From Eustoma russellianum (taxonomy: Eukaryota > Streptophyta > Magnoliopsida > Gentianales > Gentianaceae): 64,000 nucleotides of DNA. The DNA is taken from NCBI GenBank assembly GCA_036186865.1, contig AP025049.1, positions 29,883,371-29,947,370 of the forward strand, given 5' to 3'. This document shows, piece after piece, positions 45,512 to 57,280 of the stretch. The first letter of the stretch is position 1. Every line of letters begins with the position of its first letter. A program made the position numbers and the translations under genes. The notes below the pieces were generated by a model. That model did no database searches, had not been told where the DNA came from, and saw only the letters and a program-made list of their open reading frames with translations.

Positions 45512-48500
45512 TGTTGTACCCATTGTGAAACTATTATGTACCCCCGCATATGAAGTGGCTTAATAAAAAAATCATATTTCCCAATTACAATTTTCTACAT
45601 TCCAATTATTTTCTTTCTTTTATATGTCCCTTAAGATAAATAATATTCTATAAGTAAATATCTAAACTACAAGTATGGGGAATGCTTCGTGGTGAAATAC
45701 CAATTATACCCTCCCAACATTTCGAAAAAAAGAAAAAGAGAGAAAATCAGCTCAACCCTAAGAGGATCTATAACCATCCTCTTTTAATAACCCAACCAAC
45801 TACCTAAAAAAGTGTTTTTCCATTAACTAACCCTAAAAAGTCTCAAGGACCATTAAGTAGCCAACCCCCACCTTGATTATGTCCCAAGATAATTAAGGAA
45901 CCATTTCTTCCTCCTCTTTAACAATCCGACCGGTTACCCTTGAAGCCCCCATGGATTTTCCTTCAACTTCATAACAATAAAGCTCTATTCCATCCACTTA
46001 AACTCATCTCTAGTCAATATCCAAACACTTCAAGAGATTCAAACACTCCAGAAACCTCTTGACCGAAGGTGTTCTTAGAAGTACTCCAAGACCATCTCAT
46101 TCAACTCTCAAGCTTCAAGCTAGGTAAGAAAGCCTCTTAACATCTCCTTTAATCTTAAGTTATCAACTTGTGAAGCTCACTTTGTTCTCTATTCCTCCCT
46201 AAAAACCGTGGCATTACATGTGCCTCTAGGTGAGGAATCTTCAAGCTCCTTGGCGTAGGTGTCCTTCAAGTGAGCCATTCCAACACAATTTCCATATTGG
46301 TAAGGATTCTAGACCTTTGTATGTCCATTCCAACTTCCCATGAAGCTTTAAATTTGGATGTTTCCCTAACCCCATACACTGTGAGTCTTAGGAAGAAAAA
46401 GAGAGGTGATATCTCCAAGCTCTCAAGAAGTGGTGATAGTTTGGTGGCTAGGTTACAACACTAAACTATTTTGGTAAGAAATCTATCTTGGATGTAGTTT
46501 ATTTACCTTCGGATTTGTGGCCAATGCTAACCTCAATCTTTGACTTCAAAACCGTGTACACCACGGTGAAGTAGGAGGAGATTTTAAGCTATTTGGTCCA
46601 CTCTAAGCTAAGAAGAATTTTGGACTAAACAAGAGGCAAGTATACTCTAGACTTTCATGATTTATTTAAGGAGTTAATGACTTGAATGTGTAGTCATAGT
46701 AAGGTATGATTTTTAGATGACATGGTAAGCATGAAATAGTAAAGTTTATGAACCTTCATGAATCATTAGCATGAAAGTTTACCTTTTGGCTTGTGTTACT
46801 TGATGAATATGTTAAGACACCTCTTTTTAGCTTGTAGTACGTTGTAAAATTCTTATATTTGGGATGCAATGGTAACATAACATGGAATGTTATGAATCTT
46901 GTATGTTGCATTGTCTATGATGCTTGAAATAGCCGAATATGTCAAGTCAAGTGGACTGTTTTCGGGTCTTTTAAAAAACATCCTTAGAAGACATTTGAAG
47001 GTGTTAATGTGTGTTAAAATAAGGTGCTATGGTCCATAATAATGTTGGTCTAATCACCCTTGAGGAACTATGTTGAGAATAGTGTTAATCATGAGTTGTG
47101 GATGAGTATGTTTGTGTGTGCTAGTTCGGCCTTAATAGGGTCCAATAGGAAGTGATTGGTGTTTAGTTGTGCTATAGAGTTTAAAAGTGAAATTAGTCAT
47201 GGTGTTGATATTTGTAGAGTCGCTTGGTTTCGTCACCGTGTGTAGCTATAATAGTGACAATATAATCTAAGAACAAATACTTTGGCTATGTGATATTGTG
47301 ATTAATAAGTAGAATTAAAGGATGAAGGGGTAAATAATGCGTGTGACAAGAGACAAGGAGTGGTTTAAGAAAAATTCCAGAAACAGAACTGTTTTGAGTG
47401 TCATAATGATTGGCCTTGAAATGAACCTTGTGATTGTGCAAATAACCTCCAATTTGGTGTTCTGGTAGGCCACTATGTATATTAAGTGTATGTGGTGGTG
47501 GATCGATAAAAAGACTAGTTTTATAATCTTAAAGGAACCTTAAGGTGAACCTGTGCAAAACAGAATTCTGGGTATATGTTCTGGAAAAATAATTGTTTAA
47601 CTACTTTAAAGGTCTTGGATTGCCTTGAAATTTTTATGGGAGTCAAAGCATTGGTTCAGCTGTATATGTAAAGAAATGGGCTAAAAGCATTCATTTTAGG
47701 GGTTAACAACTAAAGTAAAGATGGATGAACGTTTTTGGAAATTTGGACAGAATGTTGAGTCATAATGTTTGGACTTATCCTTAATTGTTTAGGCATGAAG
47801 GTGGTGTTTGGGCTTAAGAAAATTATTCCCCAGTGTGTTAGCTTTATTTTCCAGGTGGTATATATGAATAATTGATGATTTAAGGGTCATGCAAATGGAA
47901 TGGAATAGGTACTACACAGCAGAAAGTTCGGTTGTGCCATTTCTTGATGGAACCTAAATTTCAACCCCTTATGCTTATTGAATTGTTAGGAAATTTTTAT
48001 GGTTGATAGCTAGGACCCTAACGTGCATGCTGTATAAAAAAGGTTCAGGGAATAAGTTGTCTTGGTGGCATTTTGAGCCAAGGAAAAGCAGTGCGATCTG
48101 CTGGAAAGTTTTTCAGCCTATGGGATTGTGCCTATGTCATGTCCTAAGGGATTTTTAAGATGATTGATGCGATGACTCTCATTGCATTTCATCTCTTTCA
48201 TCATGCATGACCATGTGCATTACGAATCTGATTTTCTCTAAGTTTTCCTTATGCAATCAAGTTCTTTTTCAAGTAAGCAAGTTTCTTTATGCACGTATGT
48301 TACTTATGGTCCCATTACTTTCAAAAGAAACGTTCTATGATTTCCTTGCCGGCTAAGCATGCTCATAACCCGAGATAGACCCGGGGTTAATAGGTCTGAT
48401 GACATGATATGTTCTGGACCTGTTCCGGACCCGGGGTTAATTGGTCTGATGATATTTTCTGGACTCGACCCAGGCTCGGGGTTAATCGGCCTGATGACAT

Positions 48501-49039
48501 GTTCTGGACCCATCCCAGACCCGGGGTTAATTGGTCTGACGACATGTTCTGGATTCGCTTAGATCCGGGGTTAATTGATCTTATGATTCTTTATTTATTT
48601 CATGATGGTTTATTGTATGCTTGCTGGGTGATTTTATCACTCATACCTTTATTTTTCCCTCCAGAGCCCGAGAATGCCAATGTTGAGTGGATCGATGACG
48701 AACCAAGAGTGCCATACCCGTAGTCAAGAAGCTGAGAGAAGACGATGCTTAAGGACTTTTGTGCCGATATGATATTTTTACTATGGACTATGTTTGGAAC
48801 TCGGGGTTTCGGTTTTACCTCGTTTTGTTGGACCAATGTTTTGGACCTAATATTTTTGGCAAGCATGTTTATTTCGAAGTTTTTAATTCTGCCTAAATTT
48901 TGCTACTCTGTTAAATGTTAACATGGTAGTCCATGACTCAGTTATGGATTTTTCATGTTATGTATGACGCTTTGTACTCTCCGTAGTAAAGTACGACAAG
49001 TGCACCGCATACGGATGAGGTCCGGTGTGGGGCGCTACA
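45512..49039 (+). repeat. Gypsy-C 3' LTR
   Basis: 3528 bp, TGTTGTACCC to GGGGCGCTACA. It lacks about 115 bp (at 47164) and about 240 bp (at 48575) found in the 5' LTR. The tandem array is at 48386-48580. It preserves the empty site for Copia-A. Confidence 0.94.
48386..48580. repeat. 44-50-bp tandem repeats in the Gypsy-C 3' LTR
   Basis: Five units containing GACCCGGGGTTAATTGGTCT, matching the array at 28402-28600. The array makes long false open frames with repeated VNWSDDMFWTR-like translations. Confidence 0.9.
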
Positions 49040-49044
49040 AAAGA

Positions 49045-49552
49045 TGGGCTGTACATTCCAATGAAAGTTGTACATGTTAGTGGAGTCATACAAGAGGTTG
49101 AGAAATATAAAAGTGAATGGTCATCGGAAGATAAAAAGAAAATGTCCATGAATGCAAAAGCTATGCAATTACTTTTGAATGGACTTACAACTTCTGAAGC
49201 AGGATATGTTTCAAATTGCACAAGTGCACATGATATGTGGAAATCACTTGAATTGAAGCACGAAGGAACGAACGGTGTAAAAGAATAAAAAATAAACATG
49301 CTTATGACTGAATTAGAGTCTTTCAAAATGTTGCCGAACGAATCCATAACATCTATGGATTTGAGAATTACTAACATTTTCAATGCTCTTGAAGCTTTAG
49401 GCAAATCATTCACGAACAATGAAAAGGTTCAAAAGGTGCTACGAAGCCTTCCTGCTGAATGGGATCCAAAGGTCACGGCGATTGAAGAAACCAAATCAAT
49501 CACAAAAATGGACGAATTGATAGGCTCACTAAGAGTATATGAGGTAAACTAA
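49045..49552 (+). pseudogene. Copia-B gag capsid, part after Gypsy-C
   Basis: Continues the gag frame broken at 10953. Conserved text is KKKMSMNAKAMQLLLNGLT, VSNCTSAHDMWKSLELKHEG, ESFKMLPNES, LEALGKSFTNNEKVQKVLRS and LPAEWDPKVTAIEETK, all matched in Copia-A (19890-20290). A stop at 49286 splits it. From 49553 to about 49790 the sequence is gag-like but full of stops. Confidence 0.9.
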
Positions 49553-49789
49553 ACCAATGGAAGTCTGAGTCATCTAAATCATCAGTAAGTCAATAGCGTT
49601 CAAAAAAACTGAAACACATGCTAGTAATGATGATAGTAATAGTAATACTGAATTAGATGATGACTTGATATTGATAGCTAGAAAACTTAGAAATATTTCA
49701 AATGTCCAAATAGGAATAGATAACGTACTTCTTCTTCTTTTTCTCAATCTAATAAAAATAACGCTAACAACAACAAACGGTATAATAAA

Positions 49790-51041
49790 GAGTTAAAGTG
49801 CTACGAATGCAGTCAAAAAAGACATATTTCATATGATGGTCCAACAAAGAAAAATAATAATAATAACAACAATAATAAACAATCGAAGGACAAGGAGGCA
49901 CAAACGACAAAGACAAAAGAGTCTAAGGCAAGGAAAGGGAAACGAGCAATCAAGGTGATCACATGGAGCGACTCATCCGACTCAGAATCCGAAACTAAGG
50001 AAGCTCAAGTCTGTTTCGTATCCAACGAGGTAAGTTCTTCTTCTGATAGTGATTCTTATAGTGACATGACATTTGATGAAATGTATGAAGAATTTTTAAG
50101 AATACATGCTCACTGTAAGAGGATCTCTAAAGCAAAGAAGAAACTAATTGAAGAAAATGACAAGTTGAAGACGTCCAACTTGGAATTTTCCGATCAATTA
50201 GAATCTTTTAAACAAGAGTCAACTAATACTCTTGATTCTTTAGAGAATAAAATTGAATCACTTAGGAAAAATGAACAAAAGTTAAAAACAGAAAATAGTA
50301 TGTTACAGTCTAAGTTAGAAAGTTGTGACAATGAGATAGTGCAACTTAAGTCTTCTAAACTAAACTTAGAAAAAATGCTTAAACAATTTAAATCTGGTAG
50401 AAATATGTTAGATACACTTATATCATCACAAAAATATGGAAATGATAAAACTGGATTAGGATATAAAGAAGAAGATGACAAAGTAGGTAAAAAGACTAAG
50501 TTTGTCTCATCTAGTACAAAAATGCCATATAATACTACAAAAACAACTTTGCCTGCTAAATCTTCTTCTACTCCTTCTCCTGCTTATTCTAAATCAAAAA
50601 TACAATCTGCACCCATAAAAGCACATACATATCAACGTGCAACAAGGCCTAATTTTGCATCTTGACAACCAAGAAATTATGCCTACATGTATACAAATGC
50701 AACTAGACATAATAAACTGCATCCAACTTATTATGAACCTAAGTATAGGCAACACTCATATGAGTCTTATAGAATTGCCTATGAACACACTTATATAGCC
50801 CCATTCAAGAAACCAAATCGCATGCCTTAGACACACTATCAAAATCGGCCAAGACATAGTACTTATCAACAAAGATATAACATGTACGACAATGCAACAT
50901 CTTTTTGGAATGGTCAAACATATGTTAATCCTTTATATTCAACCTATGTCAAAAATGTGCCTAGAAGGTATGTCCAAGTTTGGATACCTAAGGGATATCT
51001 AAACAAGGGTGGTGCTCCTAACATTCAAGGACCCAAATAAA
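49790..51041 (+). pseudogene. Copia-B gag C-terminal part (damaged zinc knuckle, coiled coil)
   Basis: The zinc knuckle reads CYECSQKRHISYDG (49799-49840); the fourth ligand, Cys in Copia-A, is Gly here. Then come an Asn/Lys-rich linker, TWSDSSDSESET, and a long coiled coil (50090-50400) with regular hydrophobic spacing. The tail is basic with DKTGLGYKEEDD as in Copia-A. A stop at 50663 is followed by the Tyr/Arg-rich end (PRRYVQVWIPKG, about 50965). The same layout in both copia elements indicates an ancestral gag with an unusually long C-terminal region. Confidence 0.88.
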
Positions 51042-51120
51042 GGATACCTAAAACTTTGTCTTCATTGCAGGAAAAACGCAAGAAATTCAAGAAGGAGACA
51101 AAGTCAAAGAATCTAAAAAT

Positions 51121-51408
51121 AAATGGTTTTTAGATAGTGGATGTTCAAGGCATATGACGGGCAACCCAGAACTATTCACTGAACTTGAACATATTGATGG
51201 TGGAAAGGTGACATTCGGTGACAACAACAAAGGACAAGTTGTTGGAAAAGGATCAATTGTGGACCCTAACACATTTCAAATACAAAATATGTTGTTAGTA
51301 AGCAATCTCTCTTATAATTTATTAAGTATTTCTCAACTTATAGATTGCGGTTATAATGTCTTTTTTCTTTCCAATTCATGTGATATAAAAATGAAAAAGG
51401 AGAAATAG
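51121..51408 (+). pseudogene. Copia-B protease
   Basis: KWFLDSGCSRHMTGNPELF holds the aspartic protease DSG. GKVTFGDNNKGQVVGKG and LLVSNLSYNLLSISQL follow. The frame breaks at 51408. It is close in sequence to Copia-A 18200-18450. Confidence 0.9.
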
Positions 51409-51410
51409 CT

Positions 51411-52651
51411 TTAAAAGGAAATAGGGATGGTAACATTTATACTCTTACCTTAGATAACGTGTTAGATGCTAAGGTTAAGTGTTTAATATCACATGACTTA
51501 GATGTAAATTTATGGAAAAGAAGATTAGGCCATATAGGAATTTCAACTATTAAGAAATTATCTAAAAGGAATTTAATTAGAGGAATGCCTAAGTTAGACT
51601 TAGATAATTTTCAAATGTGTGAAACATGTATTAAAGGAAAACACATTAAAGAAACATTAAAACCAAAACATGAAGTGAGTACTAGTCATGTACTAGAATT
51701 GCTTCACTTAGACTTATTTGGTCCAAGTAGGATAAGAAGTCTAGGTGGACACTAAATGTGTGTGTCATAGTAGATGATTTCTCACGCTATACATGGACAT
51801 GGTTCTTAACACACAAAGACAATGCGCCATTGACAATCGAAACTCTTATTAAGCAACTTGAAAACATTTACAAAGAAAATGTTAAAAGAATTAGAAGTGA
51901 TAGAGGTGGAGAATTTAAAAACAACGATGTAATCAAGTTTTGTGAATCACAAGGAATAAAACATGAATTCTCACCACCTAGAACACCACAACACAACGGA
52001 GTTGTTGAACGTAAAAATAGAACAATTCAAGAAGTTGCTAGATTTATGCTATGTGAAAATAAATTACCTAAATATTTATGGGCTGAAGTTGTTAGTTGTG
52101 CATGCTATATTATAAATAGGCTTTCTATTAGAAAGAAATTAAATAAAACACCTTGTGAGTTATTAAACAATGGACAACCTAAAATAGATTATCTTAGAGT
52201 ATTTGGATGTAAGTGTTTTGTGTTGAAAACTAAGGATAATCTAGACAAATTTGAACAAAAGTCTATTGAATGTATAATTGTTGGTTATTCAACCAATTCT
52301 AGAGCATATATGTGTTATAATCCTGCATATAGAAAAATAATTGAATCTATACATGTGAAATTCAATGAAAATGCATGCTTTGAAGTTAGTGATAAAACTC
52401 AACATAAACATAAGAATAATGTTGAAAATATGTTTGATGATTATGTATTACTTGAGCCTGTACTTGATCATCTAGAACCAAATCCCCCTGAACAAGATAT
52501 GCATGAACCCTTAGATGAAATAAATGAAGAGATTTTGCAATTGGAAGATAATACAACTAACTTACAAGATCATTCGATTGTATACAACAATGTTCACACT
52601 AATGAAACATTTGAACAAGATGAGGGTGAACCTAGTCAATCTAGAAATTGA
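51411..52651 (+). pseudogene. Copia-B GAG-pre-integrase and integrase
   Basis: The pre-integrase zinc block LWKRRLGHIGISTIKKL with CETCIKGK (51511-51640) leads to LLHLDLFGPSR. A two-base insertion near 51753 breaks the frame. The core continues VIVDDFSRYTW, IRSDRGGEFKN and NGVVERKNRTIQE, so all three acidic catalytic residues are visible. The C-terminal part has KSIECIIVGYSTNSRAY and ends acidic at 52651. The integrase would insert the element cDNA. Confidence 0.92.
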
Positions 52652-52653
52652 TG

Positions 52654-54116
52654 GCATCCTAAAGAATTAATCATTGGGGATCCAAGTGTTGGGGTTAGAA
52701 CACGTAGAAACATAAGTCAACTTGAAGGACATAGCATAGTCTCACACATAGAACCTAAGAATGTTAAGGAAGCCTTAGGTGACATATCATGGATAGATGC
52801 TATGCATGAGGAATAAATCAATTCTCCAGGAATAACGTGTGGGACTTAGTACCTAAACCTGAAGACAAGTCTATAATAGGAACCAAATGGGTCTTTAGGA
52901 ATAAAATGGATGAACAAGGAAGTATTACAAGGAATAAGGCTAGGCTAATTGTACAAGGTTATAATCAACAAGAAGGAATAGATTATGAAGAAACCTTTGC
53001 ACCCGTTGCACGACTAGAAGCAATTAGATTGTTACTTGCGATTGCAAGTCTAAGCAACATCAAACTCTTCCAAATGGATGTCAATAGTGCGTTCTTGAAA
53101 GGATACATCCAAGAAGAGGTGTTTGTCAAACAACCCCCCTGGATTTGAAGATCCAAAGAATCCTAACCATGTTGACAAGCTTAAGAAAGCTCTATATGGT
53201 TTGAAACAAGCTCCAAGAGCTTGGTATGATAAATTTGCGAACTTTCTTATTGCAAATAATTATCAAAGGGGAACAATAGACAACACATTATTCCTAAGAA
53301 GAAAAGATAATAATTTATTAATAGTTCAAATATACGTAGATGATATAATCTTTGGTTCAACCAACCCTACCTTAGTAAAAGACTTCGAAGAGTGTATGAA
53401 GTCAGAATTTGAAATGTCAATGGTAGGAGAATTGAACTACTTCTTAGGGCTTCAAATCAAACAAACCCCTCAAGGAATTCACATTAGCCAACTTAAGTAT
53501 GTCAATGATATGATTAAGAAGTTCGCTTTGAAGAGTTGAAACCAACAACTACCCCCATGAGTGTTAGCACCAAACTAGATAAGGATGATAGTGGTAAACC
53601 TTTTGATGACACACTTTATAGGTCTATGATTGGCTTACTATTATACTTAACTGCATCAAGACCTGATATCATATTTAGTGTGTGTATGTGTGCTAGGTTT
53701 CAATCATGTCCTAAGGTATCTCATTACAATGCGGTGAAAAAGATCTTTAGATATCTTAAACACACACCTCACTTAAGACTTTGGTATGATAGAAACGCTA
53801 AGTTATGATTACACGCATATAGTGATGCTGATTATGGTGGTTGCAAGATAGATAGAAAATCCACTAGCGGTACGTGTCAATTCATAGGAACCAACTTGAT
53901 CTCTTGGTTTCCTAAAAAGCAAGCTAGTGTAGCTCTTTCTACCACTGAAGCCGTGTATATAGCCTTGAGTTTGTGTACTACCCAAATACATTGAGGTAAG
54001 ATACCACTTCCTTCGAGATCATGTTCAAAATGAGGATATAGTTATAAACCATATAAGAACTGATCATCAAATAGCTGACATCTTTACCAAACCCCTTAAT
54101 CAAGCCACTTTTTAAA
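52654..54116 (+). pseudogene. Copia-B reverse transcriptase and RNase H
   Basis: RT begins WDLVPKPEDKSIIGTKWVF (52837), with RLIVQGYNQQEGIDYE and MDVNSAFLKGYIQEEV. An extra C in a C-run at about 53140 shifts the frame; it continues PGFEDPKNPN, GLKQAPRAWYDKF and the catalytic YVDDIIFGS. A stop at 53537 is followed by TASRPDIIFSVCMCARF. RNase H shows DADYGGCKIDRKSTSGT and STTEAVYIAL (usual E changed to V), then about 41 codons are missing at 53983 before IEVRYHFLRDHV. The enzyme is not functional. Copia-A at 14653-16110 is the intact comparison. Confidence 0.92.
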
Positions 54117-54189
54117 ACTTATGAGCCAAGTTAGGTATGATGACTTACGATACCATTGCATAGTTCTATCTTTTGCATGATTTGCAAAA

Positions 54190-54503
54190 TAAACGGGGAG
54201 ATATAATAAGAACATGATTTTAGTTGGTAAGTTATAATTTGGTTGGTTGAATAATATGCTACGTTTCAATTGGCATAAGTTGAGCATAGGTTAAAGGGGA
54301 GGTACAATTTGAGGGGGAGCATATGAATACATGAGAGTTGAAAATTTTAAAACAATGTGAAAATAATTGGTAATTAGTTGGAAATTTGTTTCTAAACAAT
54401 TGGTACAAGTTTGGTGATAAAATTGATAGATTTACAATTGGTTATAAGTTGTGATATTAAAATCATGTTAGGTTATTTTGAAAATCATCCAAAAGGGGGA
54501 GAA
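54190..54503 (+). other. Repeated polypurine tracts before the Copia-B 3' LTR
   Basis: PPT-like G-runs are at 54196 (AAACGGGGAGAT), 54293 (AAAGGGGAGG), 54311 (GAGGGGGAGC) and the adjacent PPT 54491-54503 (AAAAGGGGGAGAA). No env-like gene lies between RNase H and the LTR. Confidence 0.75.
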
Positions 54504-57275
54504 TGTTGAGACATATGTTTGGATAATTTTCAAAGGCATGATTTTAAGTGGTAAATATTTAAAAATATCATACATGGTGTTATATGTGATTAAAAGTTGA
54601 AAAAGTTGAAAAAGTTGACATCGATCTCTCAGGTTGTTGCACATCGATCGATCTATGTACTTAGATCTCTCACATCGATCGATCCATGTAAGGCAGTGAA
54701 AGTTCAAGACCTTACGGTGAGACATCGATCTCTAAACCTGAGACACATCGATTGATCGATGTATACATCGAACTATCACTTTGATCGGTCGATGTAGGTC
54801 AGAGGCAAACTCTGAAACTTTCAGTGAGACATCGATCTCTCAACCCGAGCCACTTCGATCAATCGATGTCTAGGATTTTAGAAATTATTTTCTAAAATGT
54901 GATAAAAAGGTTGTTTTTATTTGTATACGATTTATACATGTTCATTATGTGAATATTATGTGTTTTTGGTGATTTTAAATGTATTGTGAACTAATGTGCC
55001 TTGGAAGTTCCTATAACATATCAAAAAGGGCAAAATTGGAATTTTGAGTTTTCTAGGAACATCATATGGTGAAAATATTTCAAGGAAGTGTTCTTATACT
55101 ATTTTTCACGACAAAGGTAATATCATGATTATTTCTGACCATCCGGGTCATTTCTGGAGTTTTCACATACCAGGGGTATTTTGGTCATTTCACCCCTGAG
55201 GGCATTTTTTGTATTTTCACTCAAGGAATCTCTTGAGCATATTATTATCTTCATTCTGGAGTTAAGCTATTATTATCTTGAAGATTATATGGTGATTCTT
55301 TATCTTATTCTCTCACATGATGATATTATTGACTATGGCTGGATATGTGACGATTTGTGATGTCACATTCTGTTTTTTCTTGAAGACCCTCTTATATATG
55401 TTATGGGAGCATATTTATCATCATTATACAGAGAATTTTATGGTGTCAAAGATGTGGAAATGTTCACGACATTTAAGAAGAAATAGTTGGAATTTTGGTA
55501 CTACGTGTTGACATAATCTTGTCAATTATTATGTGGTGATTTCTTCTTCAAAAATCTGAGTTGATATGCATACATATATGCTCAAAAACGTGTATAATCA
55601 GGTGGATATAATGGTGTACATATTTTATGAGTTGGTGACAAGTGGACCAATCAAAAAGGAGCTAGTTGGCAAAAATTGCCAACTAGGATATTTTCAAATA
55701 TAGCCAATGGCTATATGGCTATTTGTGGCAGCTTTTTTAGTCAAAATGAAGCTCTCACATGCCCTATTCTTGTGCTTGGAGTTGAGGTTATTTTGGTGGT
55801 ATTATCCTTTCTTATTATCTTCATTTTACAAAGGACAATCAAGAGATTTTTTCTTAGAAAATTTAAAGTAGCCAACGGCTACTAAGGGGCTGTTTTGGAG
55901 CTTTTTTAAGTTTGAACTTGTCTAATTGCACATGCCTATTATCTTTCCAAGAAGTTGAGGGGATAGTCGAGTATTATCCCTTGCTATTATCTTTACTTTT
56001 CAAGCAAAATTCCATGACGTTTTGGAGATAAATTTCGGCCAACAAGGTAATGCCAAGGTGGACCAATCATGTTGTCTTAGTTTGCCAAAAGTACAAGGCC
56101 AACAAATGATGTGAAGACACTTGGACTTAATGATGAAGATGGTGACACATGTGCATTCTTATCTCCAAGGCTCAACTTCACACTATAAATAGAGGCAATG
56201 GTGAAGAAGATGAAACACACTTGAAGCTCACAAGCATTTGTTGAATTGTCTAGCTATCATCTTCTTCTTGTTTTTGTTCTTGTTCCATTCTTTGTAGCAA
56301 AGGTGTTCTTATTGTTTTTGTTGATCTACAAGCCTCTTGAGCTTCATTTGTAATATTGATTGGCCATTTATATAAGGCTATATCAATAGGTGGTAGAGGT
56401 GTTGCAACTAAGTGTTGCATAGAAGGTGATTATCCAAGTCTTGAATAGGGTTGGTGTATAACCCAAGGATCAAGCTTGGTTCTTGTTGTAAGGTGATTCA
56501 TTTCATAGTGAAATCCAAGGAAAGGTGTTCCTTGAGACTGGAGTAGGTCACATTGACCGAACCAGGATAAATTCTCGGTGTTCTTGTCTTGTTTCTTCAT
56601 TTCTGTTTTCTGCCCGTTTTTACTGCAGTTTTCACAAAACTTTTCACGTTTTGAAAAAATAGCTAAACACTTTCACAATTCGTGATTTTTGATGGAGTTG
56701 TACTTCATACTTTACCTTTCATTTGCAACAAGAATCACTTGATTTGAGCAAGAGAAAGTTAGTCTTTCAGTCTTTGCAAGATAACTGCTCCAATCTGACT
56801 GCAATCTGACCAGTTCTGAGAAAACTTAAAGTCTGTATTTTCAAGAATTGTTTAAGGTCAGAGACTTTTGGAAACATCAACTAAACATTCTAAGGAGTGT
56901 TTTGATGTAAAGATAAACCTTTTTGGTTGAGTATTCAAAGAGAAACACATTTTTCAAAATCAGCAACATTCTGTCCAATTCTGTCCAGATTGACTATCTG
57001 AATCTTTTTATTTGTTTGAAGGGTCAAACAATCTTATTTTTGTCTAATTTTTGGACAGTGTATTTTTAACACATTTAAGTTAACATATGGGAAGTTTAAT
57101 AATTTTTCGAGTTGTGTACTCTTATTTTTAAATTTTTCAAAAACGGGTTCTGAATTTGAGGTGGTCTCAGATTCTGTTTTCAAATGGGACTTTGAGAAAG
57201 GGTAGTAGTGTAATTTCTGCTAACTACTATTTACCCCCCCTCTAGTGGTGTTTATTGCAGGTGCACTGTCCAACA
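54504..57275 (+). repeat. Copia-B 3' LTR
   Basis: 2772 bp, TGTTGAGACA to TGTCCAACA. It keeps the TATA-like site lost from the 5' LTR and the empty site of the Pack-MULE (about 56838). The ATCGAT array is at 54616-54870. Confidence 0.95.
56183..56192 (+). promoter_or_regulatory. TATA box of the Copia-B LTR
   Basis: CTATAAATAG is a consensus plant TATA box. It lies about 1680 bp into the LTR, and transcription would start some 30 bp downstream. The corresponding block is deleted in the 5' LTR at 8346. Confidence 0.6.
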
Positions 57276-57280
57276 GCGCA

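Larger units (their letters stand above)
10954..49039 (+). mobile_element. Gypsy-C, Tekay/Del-like chromovirus retrotransposon
   Basis: LTRs begin TGTTG(C/T)ACCC and end GGCG(T/C)TACA. The insertion is flanked by gaaga (10949-10953) and aaaga (49040-49044), a 5-bp TSD with one mismatch. PBS TGGTATCAGAGC is at 29292; the leader (29304-29597) has no genes; the PPT AAGGGAGGGAGGA is at 45499-45511. Domain order gag, protease, RT, RNase H, integrase, C-terminal chromodomain-like segment defines a Ty3/gypsy chromovirus, and the wording fits the Tekay/Del clade. Without inserts the element is about 12.5 kb. It holds Copia-A in its 5' LTR and Gypsy-D between gag and protease. Scattered stops and frameshifts make it inactive. 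Two intron-like interruptions are annotated separately. Confidence 0.93.
6678..57275 (+). mobile_element. Copia-B, Sirevirus-like Ty1/copia retrotransposon, host of the nested stack
   Basis: Both LTRs begin TGTTGAGA.ATATGTTTGG and end GGTCCAACA or TGTCCAACA. The TSD gcgca is at 6673-6677 and 57276-57280. The PBS (10684) matches initiator tRNA-Met with one mismatch, and the PPT is at 54491-54503. Domain order gag, protease, integrase, RT, RNase H is that of Ty1/copia. Several PPT-like tracts before the 3' LTR and the RT/integrase wording suggest the Sirevirus (SIRE/Maximus) lineage, which is inference. The element proper is about 11 kb; the rest is Gypsy-C (10954-49039) and a MULE-like insert (8920-10247). 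Frameshifts, stops and an RNase H deletion make it inactive. Confidence 0.92.
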
